From CAYLNL01 sp964385175 (GTDB taxonomy: Bacteria > Bacteroidota > Bacteroidia > Flavobacteriales > Flavobacteriaceae): 64,000 nucleotides of DNA. Below, piece by piece: positions 51,653 through 62,106 of this stretch (position 1 is the stretch's first letter; the number at the start of each line of letters is the position of its first letter). Under the pieces are notes generated by a model, which saw only the letters and a list, made by a program, of their open reading frames with translations, was not told the DNA's origin and did no database searches. Location of the stretch: contig CAYLNL010000007.1 in the NCBI GenBank assembly GCA_964385175.1, positions 62,001 to 126,000 of the forward strand, given 5' to 3'. The position numbers and the translations under genes were made by a program.

Positions 51653-54600
51653 GTGCCTACAGTCCCGTTTCAAATTTATAACGCCTCCGCAGGATCTGGC
51701 AAAACCTATACGTTGGTAAAAGAATGCCTCACCATTCTCTTAGCCGATGATTCTGTTCAGCATATTAAAAATATACTTGCGTTAACATTTACCAACAAAG
51801 CCGTAGCTGAAATGAAAGAACGTTTGTTGGCCCATCTTAAAGCACTGGCACAAGAGATTTCTTCTGAAATGGGTTCAGCTCTTTGTGAGGCATGTGCTAT
51901 TACTTCTGAAACGCTGCAAAAGCGAGCGACTAATGTATTAAAATTCATACTGCATAACTATGCTTTTCTTGATGTACTTACGATTGATGGGTTTAATCAC
52001 AAGCTCATTCGCACCTTTGCGCATGACCTGCGGCTTTCTGGCGATTTCCAGGTAACTACAGATACAAAATTGTATATAGAAGAAGCAGTGGAAAACCTTA
52101 TTGAAAAAGCCGGTAAACATGAAATACTTGCCCAAATGCTCATTGATTTTGCTATTTCTAAGGCAGATGAAGATACCAGTTGGGATATTACCTTAGATGT
52201 AACCAAAATTGCAAACCTGCTATTGGAAGAAAACCACTACCAACATGTAGAAGGGTTGAAGGACAAAACAATAGACGATTTTTCTCAACTCCATCAAATG
52301 CTTATAAAAACCATAGATAGCAAAAAGAAAGTTATTAAAACCAAGGCCGGCAATGTTTTGAAACGCATAGAAACACATGGTTTAGGTCCTTCAGATTTTA
52401 CCCAGGGCACGCTGTTTAATCATTTTAAGAAAATAGAATCTGGCGACTGGGCGGGGCTATATAACAACCAATTGGAAGAAAATCTTTCTAAAGGTACAAT
52501 TTATACCAGCACTCTTTCCCCGGAGAAAGCAGGTTTAATAGACTTTCTTTTGCCGGAGCTTCGCACGGAATATCACGAGCTAAAAGAAGCCATTTTTCAT
52601 TGTAAATTTCTTCAAAACTTCTATAAAAACCTTGTGCCCCTATCTCTGTTGAGCGCTGTAAGAAATGAGGTGGAGCAGTTGAAACAAGACCGTAATACAC
52701 TCCTCATTTCCGAGTTTAACAGCCTTATTTCTCAAACCATTGCCAACCAACCCGCTCCGTTCATTTATGAGCGAATAGGTGAAAAATATCGCCATTATTT
52801 TATAGACGAATTTCAGGACACATCCCGCATGCAATGGGAAAATATTCTTCCCCTGGTAAGCCATGCCTTGCAAAGTGAAACCTCTGCTGAAAAACACGGC
52901 ACCCTCCTGTTGGTAGGCGACCCTAAACAAGCTATTTATCGCTGGCGCGGAAGCGACCCCGAACAATTTATCCGGCTATACCAGTGCCATAATCCTTTTG
53001 ATATAGAAAAGAAAGTAACTTCACTCCCCAGAAACTATCGCAGTTTTGATGAAATAATTTCTTTTAACAATACATTTTTCCACCATATCGCTTCCTTTCT
53101 AACTCATCCTGATTACCGGGATTTTTATGAGAATAAAAGCTACCAGGAGCCTACTGAAAAAAAAGGAGGCGAGGTAATCCTTTCCTTTATAGATAAAGAG
53201 TCTGATGAAGATACTTATTGTCAGCAGGTTTTATACTACATTAACCAAAGCCTGCAACAAGGATTCGCCTATGGCGATATATGTGTGTTGACCCGCAAAC
53301 GAAAAGAAGGAGTGGTTATTGCCAGCTACCTCACCCAAAACCACATAAACGTTGTATCTTCTGAAACTCTTTTGCTACAGCACAGCCCTGTCATACAATT
53401 TCTTATAAACCTTATAAAACACCTCCTGAACCCTGAAGATAAAGAAATTCGCCTTACTATTCTTTATTTTCTGGCAGAACGAAATCCTACTACCGAAAAG
53501 CATGATTTTTTATTTCAATATCTCAACTCATTCAACCAATTATTAGAAAAATATTCATTTCAAAGCGATGTTTTCCTGAAACTTTCTCTCTATGAGGCCC
53601 TCCAGTATGCAAGCCAGACATTTGCCCTGGCAGAATCTTCAGATGCCTATCTTCACTATTTTTTAGATGAGGCCCTCGCCTTTATGAAACAAGAGGGCAG
53701 TCACCTGCAACGTTTTATAGACCATTGGGAAAAGAAAAAAGACCAGCTAAGCATTATAGCCCCTCAAACAGACGATGCTGTTCAACTCATCACCATCCAT
53801 AAAGCCAAGGGATTAGAATTTCCGGTAGTTATTTATCCCTTCGCTAATACCCATCTTTATGGAGAAATAGATGCCAAATGGTGGCTTCCTGTAGATAATG
53901 ATATTTATGGGATTTCCTATAGCCTTTTCAATAAGAATAAAGATCTGGCGCAGTGGAAAGAAGAATATGCGAAACTATATAATCAATGGGAGGAACAGCT
54001 ACAATTAGACCATTTCAATATTCTCTATGTAGCCCTCACTAGGGCTATAGAAAAATTGTGTATCATCGCCCCGAAAGATTTGGACAACAAAGGGAAGGAA
54101 AAAACCGACTACTTTTCAGGACTTTTTATAAATTATTTAAAAACCACCCTTCTGTGGAGCGATTCTGAAAACACCTATACCTTTGGCTCCATTTCAAAAA
54201 AACAAACCACCCGTAAAAAAATTCAAACAGAAACTATTCCCTTCTTCTCGCAGCCCTTTTTCCAAAACTATTCTAAAATAATCCCCCATCAACCATTCCC
54301 AATCGAACTCATTCAACAAAAAGCCATAGAAGAAGGCGACCGGTATCATTCTATACTCGCTAAAATAGAATATGTTCCCAATTTAGAAAGCGCCATACAA
54401 GAGGCCGTTGAAGAGGGCATTCTTTCCCCCGGTAAGGAAAAAGAATACCATATTATCTTAAAAAAGATTATTCATCATCCCACCTTAAAAAACTATTTCA
54501 CTCTCCCATATACCATATACAATGAGCGGGAAATTTATCTCCCTTCCGGGGAAATAGTGCGGCCAGATAGAGTAGCCTTCCATAACCAAAACGCTGTGGT

Positions 54601-54745
54601 TATAGAATACAAAACAGGAGCGTATAGGGCAGAATACACAACCCAATTACACTATTATGCCCGTTGCCTGGAAGAAATGGGGATTATGATAGAAAACAAA
54701 TTACTGGTATTTATTAATGATGATGTGCAGGTAATGCCAGTTTAG
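51653..54745 (+). CDS. AddA-like UvrD-family helicase with C-terminal nuclease
   Basis: This 1030-residue protein has an SF1 helicase core: Walker A NASAGSGKTYTL (residues about 10-21), Ia LTFTNKAVAEMKERL, motif II FIDEFQDTSRMQWENI (about 383-398), GDPKQAIYRWRGSD, IHKAKGLEFPVVIYP and YVALTRA. The C-terminal 120 residues carry a PD-(D/E)XK nuclease (EIVRPDRVAF then VVIEYKTGAYR, Asp and Glu-x-Lys). This is the plan of AddA/RecB-type enzymes that resect double-strand breaks. No AddB partner is adjacent. The start is GTG at 51653 after a -7-like TTATTTTG (51629-51636). Confidence 0.9.
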   Translation: MPTVPFQIYNASAGSGKTYTLVKECLTILLADDSVQHIKNILALTFTNKAVAEMKERLLAHLKALAQEISSEMGSALCEACAITSETLQKRATNVLKFILHNYAFLDVLTIDGFNHKLIRTFAHDLRLSGDFQVTTDTKLYIEEAVENLIEKAGKHEILAQMLIDFAISKADEDTSWDITLDVTKIANLLLEENHYQHVEGLKDKTIDDFSQLHQMLIKTIDSKKKVIKTKAGNVLKRIETHGLGPSDFTQGTLFNHFKKIESGDWAGLYNNQLEENLSKGTIYTSTLSPEKAGLIDFLLPELRTEYHELKEAIFHCKFLQNFYKNLVPLSLLSAVRNEVEQLKQDRNTLLISEFNSLISQTIANQPAPFIYERIGEKYRHYFIDEFQDTSRMQWENILPLVSHALQSETSAEKHGTLLLVGDPKQAIYRWRGSDPEQFIRLYQCHNPFDIEKKVTSLPRNYRSFDEIISFNNTFFHHIASFLTHPDYRDFYENKSYQEPTEKKGGEVILSFIDKESDEDTYCQQVLYYINQSLQQGFAYGDICVLTRKRKEGVVIASYLTQNHINVVSSETLLLQHSPVIQFLINLIKHLLNPEDKEIRLTILYFLAERNPTTEKHDFLFQYLNSFNQLLEKYSFQSDVFLKLSLYEALQYASQTFALAESSDAYLHYFLDEALAFMKQEGSHLQRFIDHWEKKKDQLSIIAPQTDDAVQLITIHKAKGLEFPVVIYPFANTHLYGEIDAKWWLPVDNDIYGISYSLFNKNKDLAQWKEEYAKLYNQWEEQLQLDHFNILYVALTRAIEKLCIIAPKDLDNKGKEKTDYFSGLFINYLKTTLLWSDSENTYTFGSISKKQTTRKKIQTETIPFFSQPFFQNYSKIIPHQPFPIELIQQKAIEEGDRYHSILAKIEYVPNLESAIQEAVEEGILSPGKEKEYHIILKKIIHHPTLKNYFTLPYTIYNEREIYLPSGEIVRPDRVAFHNQNAVVIEYKTGAYRAEYTTQLHYYARCLEEMGIMIENKLLVFINDDVQVMPV

Positions 54746-54753
54746 TACTTTTG
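54746..54753 (+). promoter_or_regulatory. -7 element of the kbl promoter
   Basis: TACTTTTG, a perfect match, lies directly after the addA-like stop codon and 12 bases before the kbl ATG, so kbl is transcribed separately. Confidence 0.6.
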
Positions 54754-54765
54754 TAAATAAAAACC

Positions 54766-55959
54766 ATGTACGGAAGCATACAAGAACACCTTCGCACAGA
54801 ACTAAACCATATAAAAGAAGCCGGGCTATATAAACAAGAACGCATTATAACCTCACCTCAAGACGCCGTTATTAAACTGGCAGATGGGAAAGAAGTCATC
54901 AATTTCTGCGCTAATAACTATTTAGGTCTTTCCGCCCATCCAGAAATAATTCAAGCCGCTAAAGATGCTATGGACACCCATGGCTTCGGCATGTCCTCTG
55001 TTCGGTTTATCTGTGGAACACAAGACATTCACAAGCAATTAGAACGCAAAATAGCCGATTTTTACCAAACAGAAGATACCATTTTATATGCCGCCGCTTT
55101 CGATGCTAATGGCGGGATATTTGAACCATTGCTAACGGAAGAAGATGCTATACTATCAGATGCCCTTAACCACGCATCTATTATAGATGGCATTCGCCTG
55201 TGCAAAGCCAAACGCTACCGATATGAAAATCGTAACATGGCCGATTTGGAAAAACAACTTGTCCAGGCAAATGCCGATGGGGTGCGCTTTAAATTGATTG
55301 TTACCGACGGGGTATTTTCTATGGACGGACTGGTAGCTCCTTTAGATACAATATGCCAATTAGCCGATGCTTATAATGCTTTGGTGATGGTAGATGAGTG
55401 TCATGCCGCGGGGTTTATTGGAAAAACCGGGAAAGGAACATTAGAAGAAAAGCAAGTAATGGGGCGGGTGGACATTATCACCGGCACCCTGGGTAAAGCC
55501 TTTGGCGGTGGCATGGGAGGTTACACCACCGGCAAAAAAGAAATTATAGAAATGCTTCGCCAGCGCTCCAGGCCTTACCTTTTCTCTAACGCCTTGGCCC
55601 CTGCCATTGTGGGCGCCTCCTTAAAAGTGTTCGATATACTGGAGACCAATACCTCCCTTAGAGAAAACCTTTGGCAAAATGTTCGTCATTTTAAAGAAGG
55701 CATCAAAAAAATGGGATTCGATATAATAGAAGGCGACTCTGCTATTGTACCCATTATGCTCTACGACGCAAAACTATCTCAGGTAATGGCAGATAAGCTC
55801 TTGGAACGAGGCATTTACGTTATTGGCTTCTTTTATCCCGTTGTCCCCCAGGGAAAAGCCAGGATACGGGTACAACTCTCGGCAGCCCATCATAAAACAC
55901 ACATAGACAAAGCATTAGACGCTTTTCTCAAAGTCGGTAAAGAGCTCAAAATCCTTTAA
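54766..55959 (+). CDS. kbl: Glycine C-acetyltransferase (2-amino-3-ketobutyrate CoA ligase)
   Basis: This 397-residue PLP enzyme of the alpha-oxoamine synthase family interconverts glycine plus acetyl-CoA and aminoketobutyrate in threonine breakdown. It shows [63 protein letters not shown], the Schiff-base Lys in [15 protein letters not shown], and the C-terminal [20 protein letters not shown]. No threonine dehydrogenase is seen in the window. Confidence 0.94.
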   Translation: MYGSIQEHLRTELNHIKEAGLYKQERIITSPQDAVIKLADGKEVINFCANNYLGLSAHPEIIQAAKDAMDTHGFGMSSVRFICGTQDIHKQLERKIADFYQTEDTILYAAAFDANGGIFEPLLTEEDAILSDALNHASIIDGIRLCKAKRYRYENRNMADLEKQLVQANADGVRFKLIVTDGVFSMDGLVAPLDTICQLADAYNALVMVDECHAAGFIGKTGKGTLEEKQVMGRVDIITGTLGKAFGGGMGGYTTGKKEIIEMLRQRSRPYLFSNALAPAIVGASLKVFDILETNTSLRENLWQNVRHFKEGIKKMGFDIIEGDSAIVPIMLYDAKLSQVMADKLLERGIYVIGFFYPVVPQGKARIRVQLSAAHHKTHIDKALDAFLKVGKELKIL

Positions 55960-55996
55960 AATATATAAAAAATAAATGGAGATATAAAAAAAAATC

Positions 55997-56004
55997 TATA
56001 TTTG
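55997..56004 (+). promoter_or_regulatory. -7 element, ompA promoter 1
   Basis: TATATTTG, a perfect match, lies 66 bases before the ATG at 56071. Confidence 0.6.
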
Positions 56005-56007
56005 CCC

Positions 56008-56036
56008 TTGTTAATACAATTTAACATCTTACCTTT
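56008..56036 (+). promoter_or_regulatory. ompA promoter 2 (both elements)
   Basis: TTG (56008-56010), 18-base spacer and TACCTTTG (56029-56036) form a complete consensus promoter, giving a leader of about 27 bases. Confidence 0.65.
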
Positions 56037-56070
56037 GTCCTTTGATTAACATTAAAATTAAAAGTTGAAC

Positions 56071-57474
56071 ATGAAACATTTCAGCAAATTCCTGGTTGCT
56101 CTGTTACTTTTTGTAGGGCTTAGCAACACGCACGCACAAGACCAAAACAATAGATGGCTATTGAGTTTTGGAGTAAATGCCGTTGACGTTTTTCCTACAA
56201 ATGCCGGCACTTCATACGGTAATACCTATTTAGGGCTAAACTCGTATGCCGGTGGTTGGTTTAGTGAATATTTCAACGTAGGCGATCATTGGAATATCAT
56301 ACCTTCCGTATCTGTCATCTCAGCATCTCGGTATGTAGGAGATGGATTTTCCGTGGGCGCTAGAGGTAGTTTGAACAAAATTGAAAATTTTGCCGATTTT
56401 AGGGCAGATGACTTAGCCTACTACAGTATTGACGGTCTTATTAAATACAATTTGAATGAATTCCTCAAGTTAGGAGAAACGTTCGACCCATTTATAGAAG
56501 TTGGTGGTGGTTACACCTGGTTTGATGACATTGGCGCAGGAACCCTCAATGGCGGACTGGGCTTCAACGTTTGGTTTACCGAAAGTATTGGTCTCACCGT
56601 TCAGTCAACCTATAAACATGCCTTTGAAGAATATGGCCAGCCACATTTTCAACACAGCGCAGGTATTGCCGTTAAATTTGGCGGTAAAGATACCGATGGC
56701 GATAAAATCTATGATAAAGATGATGAATGCCCTGAAACTCCGGGTCTTATAGAATTTAAAGGATGTCCCGATACAGATGGAGACGGTATAGAGGATCGTA
56801 AAGACGACTGTCCGAATGAAGCTGGTCCAGCTGAGTTCAATGGCTGTCCTGACTCTGATGGAGATGGTATTCGTGATAAAGACGATGCTTGTCCTACAGT
56901 TGCCGGGTTAAAAGAATTCAATGGTTGCCCTGATTCTGATGGAGATGGCATCACAGACGCTCAGGATGACTGTCCTAACGAAGCAGGCCCTGCCGAAAAC
57001 AAAGGCTGCCCATGGCCCGATACAGATGGCGACACCGTTCTTGATAAAGACGACCAGTGTCCTACCATCCCAGGTTCAGTAGCTAACTACGGATGTCCTG
57101 AAGTAACAATAGAAGTTCAAAAACGTCTTAACGACTATGCTAAAACCATCTTGTTCGATAGCGGTAAAGCTACCTTTAAACAAGAATCGTATGTAGTACT
57201 TCAATCTATCGTTGCTATCCTCAAAGAATATCCTAACTCTAAGTTTGTGATAGAAGGACATACCGATAGCGATGGTACCGATCTTAACAATCAGCGACTT
57301 TCTGACTCCCGAGCTAATGCGGTGAAAGTATATCTCACAGAAAATGGTATCGACCAGTTCAGGTTGTCCTCTATAGGATATGGAGAAAGCAGACCTCTTG
57401 TTCCCAATACGTCTAAGCGAAATAAAGCTATGAACAGAAGAGTGGAAATTAACTTAGTGAAAGAGAACAAATAA
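56071..57474 (+). CDS. OmpA-family outer-membrane protein with thrombospondin type 3 repeats
   Basis: This 467-residue protein (ATG at 56071; the frame also has a TTG two codons earlier) has a signal peptide ending NTHAQ (about residue 23). A small beta-barrel fills about residues 24-205 ([36 protein letters not shown]). Five calcium-binding type 3 repeats of the form D-x-D-G-D-G with C-P ends lie at about 207-343. The OmpA peptidoglycan domain follows with [34 protein letters not shown] and NRRVEINL. It anchors the outer membrane to the wall. Two tandem promoters suggest strong expression. Confidence 0.93.
   Translation: MKHFSKFLVALLLFVGLSNTHAQDQNNRWLLSFGVNAVDVFPTNAGTSYGNTYLGLNSYAGGWFSEYFNVGDHWNIIPSVSVISASRYVGDGFSVGARGSLNKIENFADFRADDLAYYSIDGLIKYNLNEFLKLGETFDPFIEVGGGYTWFDDIGAGTLNGGLGFNVWFTESIGLTVQSTYKHAFEEYGQPHFQHSAGIAVKFGGKDTDGDKIYDKDDECPETPGLIEFKGCPDTDGDGIEDRKDDCPNEAGPAEFNGCPDSDGDGIRDKDDACPTVAGLKEFNGCPDSDGDGITDAQDDCPNEAGPAENKGCPWPDTDGDTVLDKDDQCPTIPGSVANYGCPEVTIEVQKRLNDYAKTILFDSGKATFKQESYVVLQSIVAILKEYPNSKFVIEGHTDSDGTDLNNQRLSDSRANAVKVYLTENGIDQFRLSSIGYGESRPLVPNTSKRNKAMNRRVEINLVKENK
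56690..57108 (+). repeat. Coding repeats of about 80-85 bases (type 3 repeats)
   Basis: Five related DNA units within ompA encode D-x-D-G-D-G ... C-P segments. Units 2-4 are the most alike in DNA (shared AATGAAGCTGGTCCAGC-like and GATGGAGATGG strings), so copy number could vary by recombination. Confidence 0.75.
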
Positions 57475-58010
57475 GATTTGCAAATCTTTCTAACTTACCA
57501 AAACTGCCCGGCTTGCCGGGCAGTTTTTTTAGCGCTTTGTTCAATCATAAAACCCATTCCTCAATTACCTATAAACTATACACGTAGAGGCAAGAAGCGC
57601 CGTAGTATCAATTTACTTTTTTAAACCCTATGATAGGTAAAACCCATGCTTATTTTTTATGTAATTTAATAGTAAATTATCCAGATACCAACCTATACCT
57701 ATCAGCATGTAACTCGTTTAGCAACTCACAATAAATATTGTTTAGGGAGATTATTCTTCCAGGTTCACTTCAAAAATAGAGAGATGATTTTCTGTAAACC
57801 TCAACTCCTTTAGATTATATCAACACTGCAACCTTGGTGGTAATACCGGTTCCTGTAAAGATACAAATCTCAGTTCTTCAGAATACCGCTAAAACACACT
57901 TGGAAAATACCGTACATATAAATATATGTACACCTTTACTAAATACAGCAGACTTTATAACCCGCTATTCTTTGAAACTAAAGATTTTTAACCTTGGATA
58001 ATACTTCGGG
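57475..58010. other. 536-base gap after ompA
   Basis: It holds the ompA terminator at its left end and a 20-base inverted repeat (57912-57931, arms GTACATAT and ATATGTAC). No coding frame or RNA gene is recognised in the rest. Confidence 0.6.
57500..57530 (+). terminator. Terminator of ompA
   Basis: A perfect 12-bp stem AAAACTGCCCGG (57500-57511) / CCGGGCAGTTTT (57516-57527) with a CTTG loop is followed by further T residues. Confidence 0.88.
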
Positions 58011-59597
58011 CTAAGGGCGCTTTTTAGCCATAGCTGCAATAAAAATCACAACCGCCAGGAAACCTGCTATCCTACCAATATAATCTCCATACCTCACATA
58101 AAAAGTAAGCTCCTTATTTATAGACAGCGAACCCCCAAGAACTCCACGGCTATTATAAGCCAACGAGGTGAGCACTTCCCCTCGTTGATTGATAATCGCC
58201 GAAATGCCTGTATTAGCACTACGCGCTATACTCCTACGCGTTTCAATAGCCCGTAAACGTGCATAGCTAAGGTGTTGCTTATGCCCTTGCGTATTGCTCC
58301 ACCAGCCATCATTAGTAATAATAGCCAGAAAATTAGCACCCTTCCTCACATACCCCGTTACAAAATCGCCATACACCGATTCGTAGCAAATAATAGGCGC
58401 CGCCTTATATACCCCATCAGCCGAACTAAACACAGTACGTTCCTTCTGGGTAATTTTGGTTGCCACTGTACCTCCCAAATCCAGCAAAATGTTGCCCAAT
58501 AACGGCTCTAAGATAGATTTAAAAGGGAAAAACTCAACCCCCACTACTAGTTTAGACTTATAATATAATTGAACAGCCTCTGTGCGGTTCAGTAAAAAAG
58601 CCGCATTATAATCATTATACCAAAGCGTATCATTATAACGGTTAGACTGTGCCCCTATCGCATCTCGTGCAGTAAGCCACTCTATAAACGAAATCCCCGA
58701 TAAAAAATTTGCCTTCGGAAATGGTTTAAGATATTCCTCGACACGTTTTTTTATATGCGAGTTCGTAAACTGCGAAAGTGGAACATTTCGGGCAAAAACC
58801 GTTTCGGGAGCAATAATATAATCCGTATCCCCATCTATTTTCCCATTTGCCAAAGCAAAAAGCTGGTCGGTAACCTCTCCGTTAGAAGTGTAATATTTTT
58901 CGCTGTACGGATCTATATTAGGTTGAAGAACAACCACAGTAACCTTTTCTTTCCCTTCTTTATAAGTCGCCCAGAGCAAAAGCGAGCCGATAAGAGGAAT
59001 AGCCACAGCAAGAACATTTTTGGCTATACCTATCGCCAGTTTCCGGCTGTTTTGAGAAATTTTATAGGCCTCAATAATCCTGAAAACGCCCATATTCACC
59101 AACCATACCCACAAGCTACCCCCTAAAACCCCCGTATATTCATACCATTGAATCCAATGCGGGTACTCAGAAAAACCATTCCCCAAGTTGAGCCATGGCC
59201 AGGAAAACTCCCAATTAAGGTGAAACCATTCAAAAGCCACCCATACCACCGGTAGAAACAAAAGATGAACTTTTGCAGGCGTTTTTGCGGCCACCAGGTA
59301 ATACAGCCACACTAAAACAGCCATTAAAAAACTATTCGCCAAAACAGCGAAAAACATCCCAAAAACAGAAGCATAAACAATCCACCAGGTAGTAAGCCCA
59401 TTCCAAATAAGAAAAGCTAAGTAGGCAACCCCTAATACCCGTAACCCCTTTCGTTTCTGCGACTCCTTCCGTATCTGCCTCTCAGCCATCAAAAGCGGAA
59501 CAAACCCCACGAACAAAAGACCCGGGAACCCATAGGTAGGCCAGCCTAACCCCAGTAATAAACCCGATAGTACAGCCAACAAATAAGCATTCTTCAT
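58011..59597 (-). CDS. lnt: Apolipoprotein N-acyltransferase
   Basis: The 528-residue inner-membrane enzyme adds the third acyl chain to lipoproteins. The N-terminal half has about six hydrophobic segments (AYLLAVLSGLLLGLGWPTYG and onward). The periplasmic nitrilase-fold domain carries the expected triad: Glu in IIAPETVFARN, Lys in YYKSKLVVGVEFFPF and Cys in PIICYESVYGDFV. A last helix is near the C-terminus. The start is set at ATG 59597 (MKNAYLLAV), three codons inside the longest frame, which would otherwise start at a TTG overlapping the previous gene. Confidence 0.93.
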   Translation of the reverse strand: MKNAYLLAVLSGLLLGLGWPTYGFPGLLFVGFVPLLMAERQIRKESQKRKGLRVLGVAYLAFLIWNGLTTWWIVYASVFGMFFAVLANSFLMAVLVWLYYLVAAKTPAKVHLLFLPVVWVAFEWFHLNWEFSWPWLNLGNGFSEYPHWIQWYEYTGVLGGSLWVWLVNMGVFRIIEAYKISQNSRKLAIGIAKNVLAVAIPLIGSLLLWATYKEGKEKVTVVVLQPNIDPYSEKYYTSNGEVTDQLFALANGKIDGDTDYIIAPETVFARNVPLSQFTNSHIKKRVEEYLKPFPKANFLSGISFIEWLTARDAIGAQSNRYNDTLWYNDYNAAFLLNRTEAVQLYYKSKLVVGVEFFPFKSILEPLLGNILLDLGGTVATKITQKERTVFSSADGVYKAAPIICYESVYGDFVTGYVRKGANFLAIITNDGWWSNTQGHKQHLSYARLRAIETRRSIARSANTGISAIINQRGEVLTSLAYNSRGVLGGSLSINKELTFYVRYGDYIGRIAGFLAVVIFIAAMAKKRP

Positions 59598-59602
59598 AAA
59601 AC

Positions 59603-60661
59603 TCAACGGAACAATTTCCAGTCTATTTTCAGTGAAAATATATTAGAGTAGAGAGCGGCGCTCTGGTTACCTATATCAGTAAGCGCATAATCTACCTGGA
59701 TACCTTTATAAACAAACCCTATGCCAATAGTAGGTTGAAAACTCAATGCCTCACTGCCGCTAAGAGTGATATTTTTCTGGAAATTCCCCACCCCGGTGCG
59801 CAAAAATACCAAATCTCCATAACCAAACTCAAAACCTACGGCAGGAGTAGCGCTTACAAAAGAAGTAGAAATAATATCCTCCGTTTCCGCAAAACGCATA
59901 GCAACATCAACCTCAGCCAGCAAACTATATTTTTCACCAAAGGTGAATCTCCTGGAAGCCCCCAACTGTAATTGAGGAAGTGTAATTTCCACAGTTTCTG
60001 GTAACTCCTGTTCCGGCACCTCATCACTCACCTCGTTAAAAAGCGCCTCATCTATGCGCCAGGCATTATAAGTAGTAGTAACATCCCGCAACATAAGCCC
60101 AAAATTCCAGCTATTTTTTTGATACTGCACCCCTATATCAAATCCAAAACCCCATGAATCTGCAAAATCCCCAATCACGCGGCGTATTATTTTAGCATTC
60201 ACCCCATAGTTTAAATTAGGAATAGGAGATTTCCGGGAATAAGAAAAAATAAACCCATAATCTGCCGCAGAAAACAACTCAATAGCATCATAATTAATAT
60301 TCCCCTCCGCATCTATAAGTTGCGTAGTATTCAAAATATCATCTACCCCAAACCGCAGCAACGAAACCCCAATGGCGCTTCGCTCGTCAATAGGCATAGC
60401 AAACCCAGCATAATCATACTGCGCTATGTTAGCAAAATAACTGGCGTGCATAAGCCCCAGCTGGTAATCTTTTAAACCAATCAACCCCGCAGGATTCCAA
60501 TAACCCGAATGCACATTTCCCGTGCTCGCCACCATCGCATTACTCATCCCAAAAGCCCCTGCATCCACCCCAATATTCATAAACTCGTTAGAATACTTGC
60601 GGCTGGTTTGAGCCGAAACAGCCATACACCCACAAAACAACAACGAAAATAAAATTTTCAA
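59603..60661 (-). CDS. PorV/PorQ-family outer-membrane beta-barrel protein
   Basis: The frame encodes about 352 residues from a TTG at 60661 (signal peptide KILFSLLFCGCMAVSAQ). The motif NEFMNIGVDAGAFGMSNAMV, then WNPAGLIGLKDYQLGLMH, is the PorV/PorQ-type beginning of an FadL-like barrel; the phylum's type IX secretion uses such proteins as shuttle or anchor. The copy next to lnt is usually called PorV2-like and its role is unclear. The frame extends to 60808, but the only TTG just upstream (60679) lies in a -7-like element, so 60661 is the best guess. lnt starts 6 bases after its stop. Confidence 0.8.
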   Translation of the reverse strand: MKILFSLLFCGCMAVSAQTSRKYSNEFMNIGVDAGAFGMSNAMVASTGNVHSGYWNPAGLIGLKDYQLGLMHASYFANIAQYDYAGFAMPIDERSAIGVSLLRFGVDDILNTTQLIDAEGNINYDAIELFSAADYGFIFSYSRKSPIPNLNYGVNAKIIRRVIGDFADSWGFGFDIGVQYQKNSWNFGLMLRDVTTTYNAWRIDEALFNEVSDEVPEQELPETVEITLPQLQLGASRRFTFGEKYSLLAEVDVAMRFAETEDIISTSFVSATPAVGFEFGYGDLVFLRTGVGNFQKNITLSGSEALSFQPTIGIGFVYKGIQVDYALTDIGNQSAALYSNIFSLKIDWKLFR

Positions 60662-60676
60662 AAGCGATAATTTTTG

Positions 60677-60684
60677 CAAATATC
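60677..60684 (-). promoter_or_regulatory. -7-like element of the PorV-like gene
   Basis: The minus strand reads GATATTTG (one mismatch to TAnnTTTG), about 16 bases before the chosen TTG start. Confidence 0.4.
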
Positions 60685-60791
60685 CGTTAATTTTTCCCTG
60701 TTCATATAAACTAAAAAAAATCGTAGTTATTGTTTCCACAACTCCAAATGAAAACACAGCCGGTAATAACATCTCCATACTATAAAAAACC

Positions 60792-60799
60792 GATATTTG
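60792..60799 (+). promoter_or_regulatory. -7-like element of prmA
   Basis: GATATTTG (one mismatch) lies 25 bases before the ATG at 60825. It is the same variant as in the divergent gene. Confidence 0.4.
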
Positions 60800-60824
60800 C
60801 CACTGCAAACTACTGGCAAAATCT

Positions 60825-61655
60825 ATGGATATTTGTATAGCCTATACCTTCACCTATGCTCCCGATGAACATACCTCTGAAATTCTCATAGCCCAACTGA
60901 GCCAGTTAGGATTTGAGAGTTTCTTAGAGCGCGAAGATGGCATTTCAGCCTACATTGCCAAAAAAAAGTGGCATCCCACTATTCTAAATACCCTGAATCT
61001 GCCTCGGAACGCTTCCCAATCCATAACCTGGCGTTACGAAGAAATAGCCCCTGTAAACTGGAATGCAGCCTGGGAAGAAAGCATTCAACCCCTTATCATT
61101 GCAGAAACCTGCACCATTCGAGCGCCCTTCCATCCGCCATCCGCCACTTCTTTAGAATTGATAATAACCCCCAAGATGAGTTTTGGCACAGGGCATCACG
61201 AAACTACGCGACTAATGACTCAGTTTATACTCCAGGAAGAAATAAAGGGCAAAAAAGTGTTAGATATGGGCTGCGGCACCGGCATTCTGGCAATTTTAGC
61301 CTCTAAAAAAAAAGCCTCTTTTGTTGATGCGGTTGATGTAGATAGCTGGAGCTACCTAAATACACAAGAAAATATACTTCAAAATCAATGCGCAAACATA
61401 TCGGTGCATCTGGCAGACATAGATTTCCTAAAAGGAAAAACGTATGATGTGATACTTGCAAACATTAATAAAAATACCCTTTTACAACACATTCCTGTGT
61501 ACGCAAACGCCCTCGCCAAAAACGGGATATTGCTCATGAGCGGATTTTATGCCGAAGATGAAAAAGATATTACTGAGAAATGCTATATAAATAACCTAAT
61601 AATAGAAAAAAAACAAGAAGATAATCGCTGGATGTGTGTAAAATATCTATCTTAG
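60825..61655 (+). CDS. prmA: Ribosomal protein L11 methyltransferase
   Basis: The 276-residue enzyme methylates L11. An N-terminal substrate-recognition domain (about 1-95) ends in VNWNAAWEESIQPLIIAETC. The Rossmann methyltransferase domain has MSFGTGHHETTRLMTQF, KVLDMGCGTGILAILASKKK (SAM site), VDAVDVDSWS and DVILANINKNTLLQHI (NPPY-like site). clpS follows 18 bases later. Confidence 0.93.
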   Translation: MDICIAYTFTYAPDEHTSEILIAQLSQLGFESFLEREDGISAYIAKKKWHPTILNTLNLPRNASQSITWRYEEIAPVNWNAAWEESIQPLIIAETCTIRAPFHPPSATSLELIITPKMSFGTGHHETTRLMTQFILQEEIKGKKVLDMGCGTGILAILASKKKASFVDAVDVDSWSYLNTQENILQNQCANISVHLADIDFLKGKTYDVILANINKNTLLQHIPVYANALAKNGILLMSGFYAEDEKDITEKCYINNLIIEKKQEDNRWMCVKYLS

Positions 61656-61673
61656 CACAACTAAAAAACAACT

Positions 61674-61949
61674 ATGAACGGTCAGGAAAAAATTTCAGAG
61701 AAACTGATAGCGGAAGAAGTTGTAACAACCCCGCGTGAAATTGTGTTGTATAATGATGATGTAAACACCTTCGACCATGTTATAGAAACCCTCATACACG
61801 TATGCGAGCATACGCCCGAGCAAGCCGAACAATGCTCCCTCATTGTACACTACAATGGCAAGTGCGTGGTGAAAACGGGGGCGTATGAAGATTTAAAACC
61901 CCGTTGCACCCTGCTTCTTGAAGCCAACCTTACAGCGGAGATTGTCTAA
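61674..61949 (+). CDS. clpS: Clp protease adaptor ClpS
   Basis: This 91-residue protein binds N-degron substrates and the N-domain of a Clp ATPase. Typical features are REIVLYNDDVNTFDHVIETL, with the substrate pocket residues, and HVCEHTPEQAEQCSLIVHYN, KCVVKTGAYEDLKP. It probably shares the prmA transcript. Confidence 0.92.
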   Translation: MNGQEKISEKLIAEEVVTTPREIVLYNDDVNTFDHVIETLIHVCEHTPEQAEQCSLIVHYNGKCVVKTGAYEDLKPRCTLLLEANLTAEIV

Positions 61950-62106
61950 TCTTTATAGAGCCACACCATTAGCTCGCCCTACACCTACCTTTAAGCAGGT
62001 ATATACTTTTTATCACTTAAAACAAGCCAATAAATAATTAAAAAACCCTCAAAAACTTTATAGCAAACCCCGATTTTATAGAAACCAGCCAGCCTATTTG
62101 CAGAAT

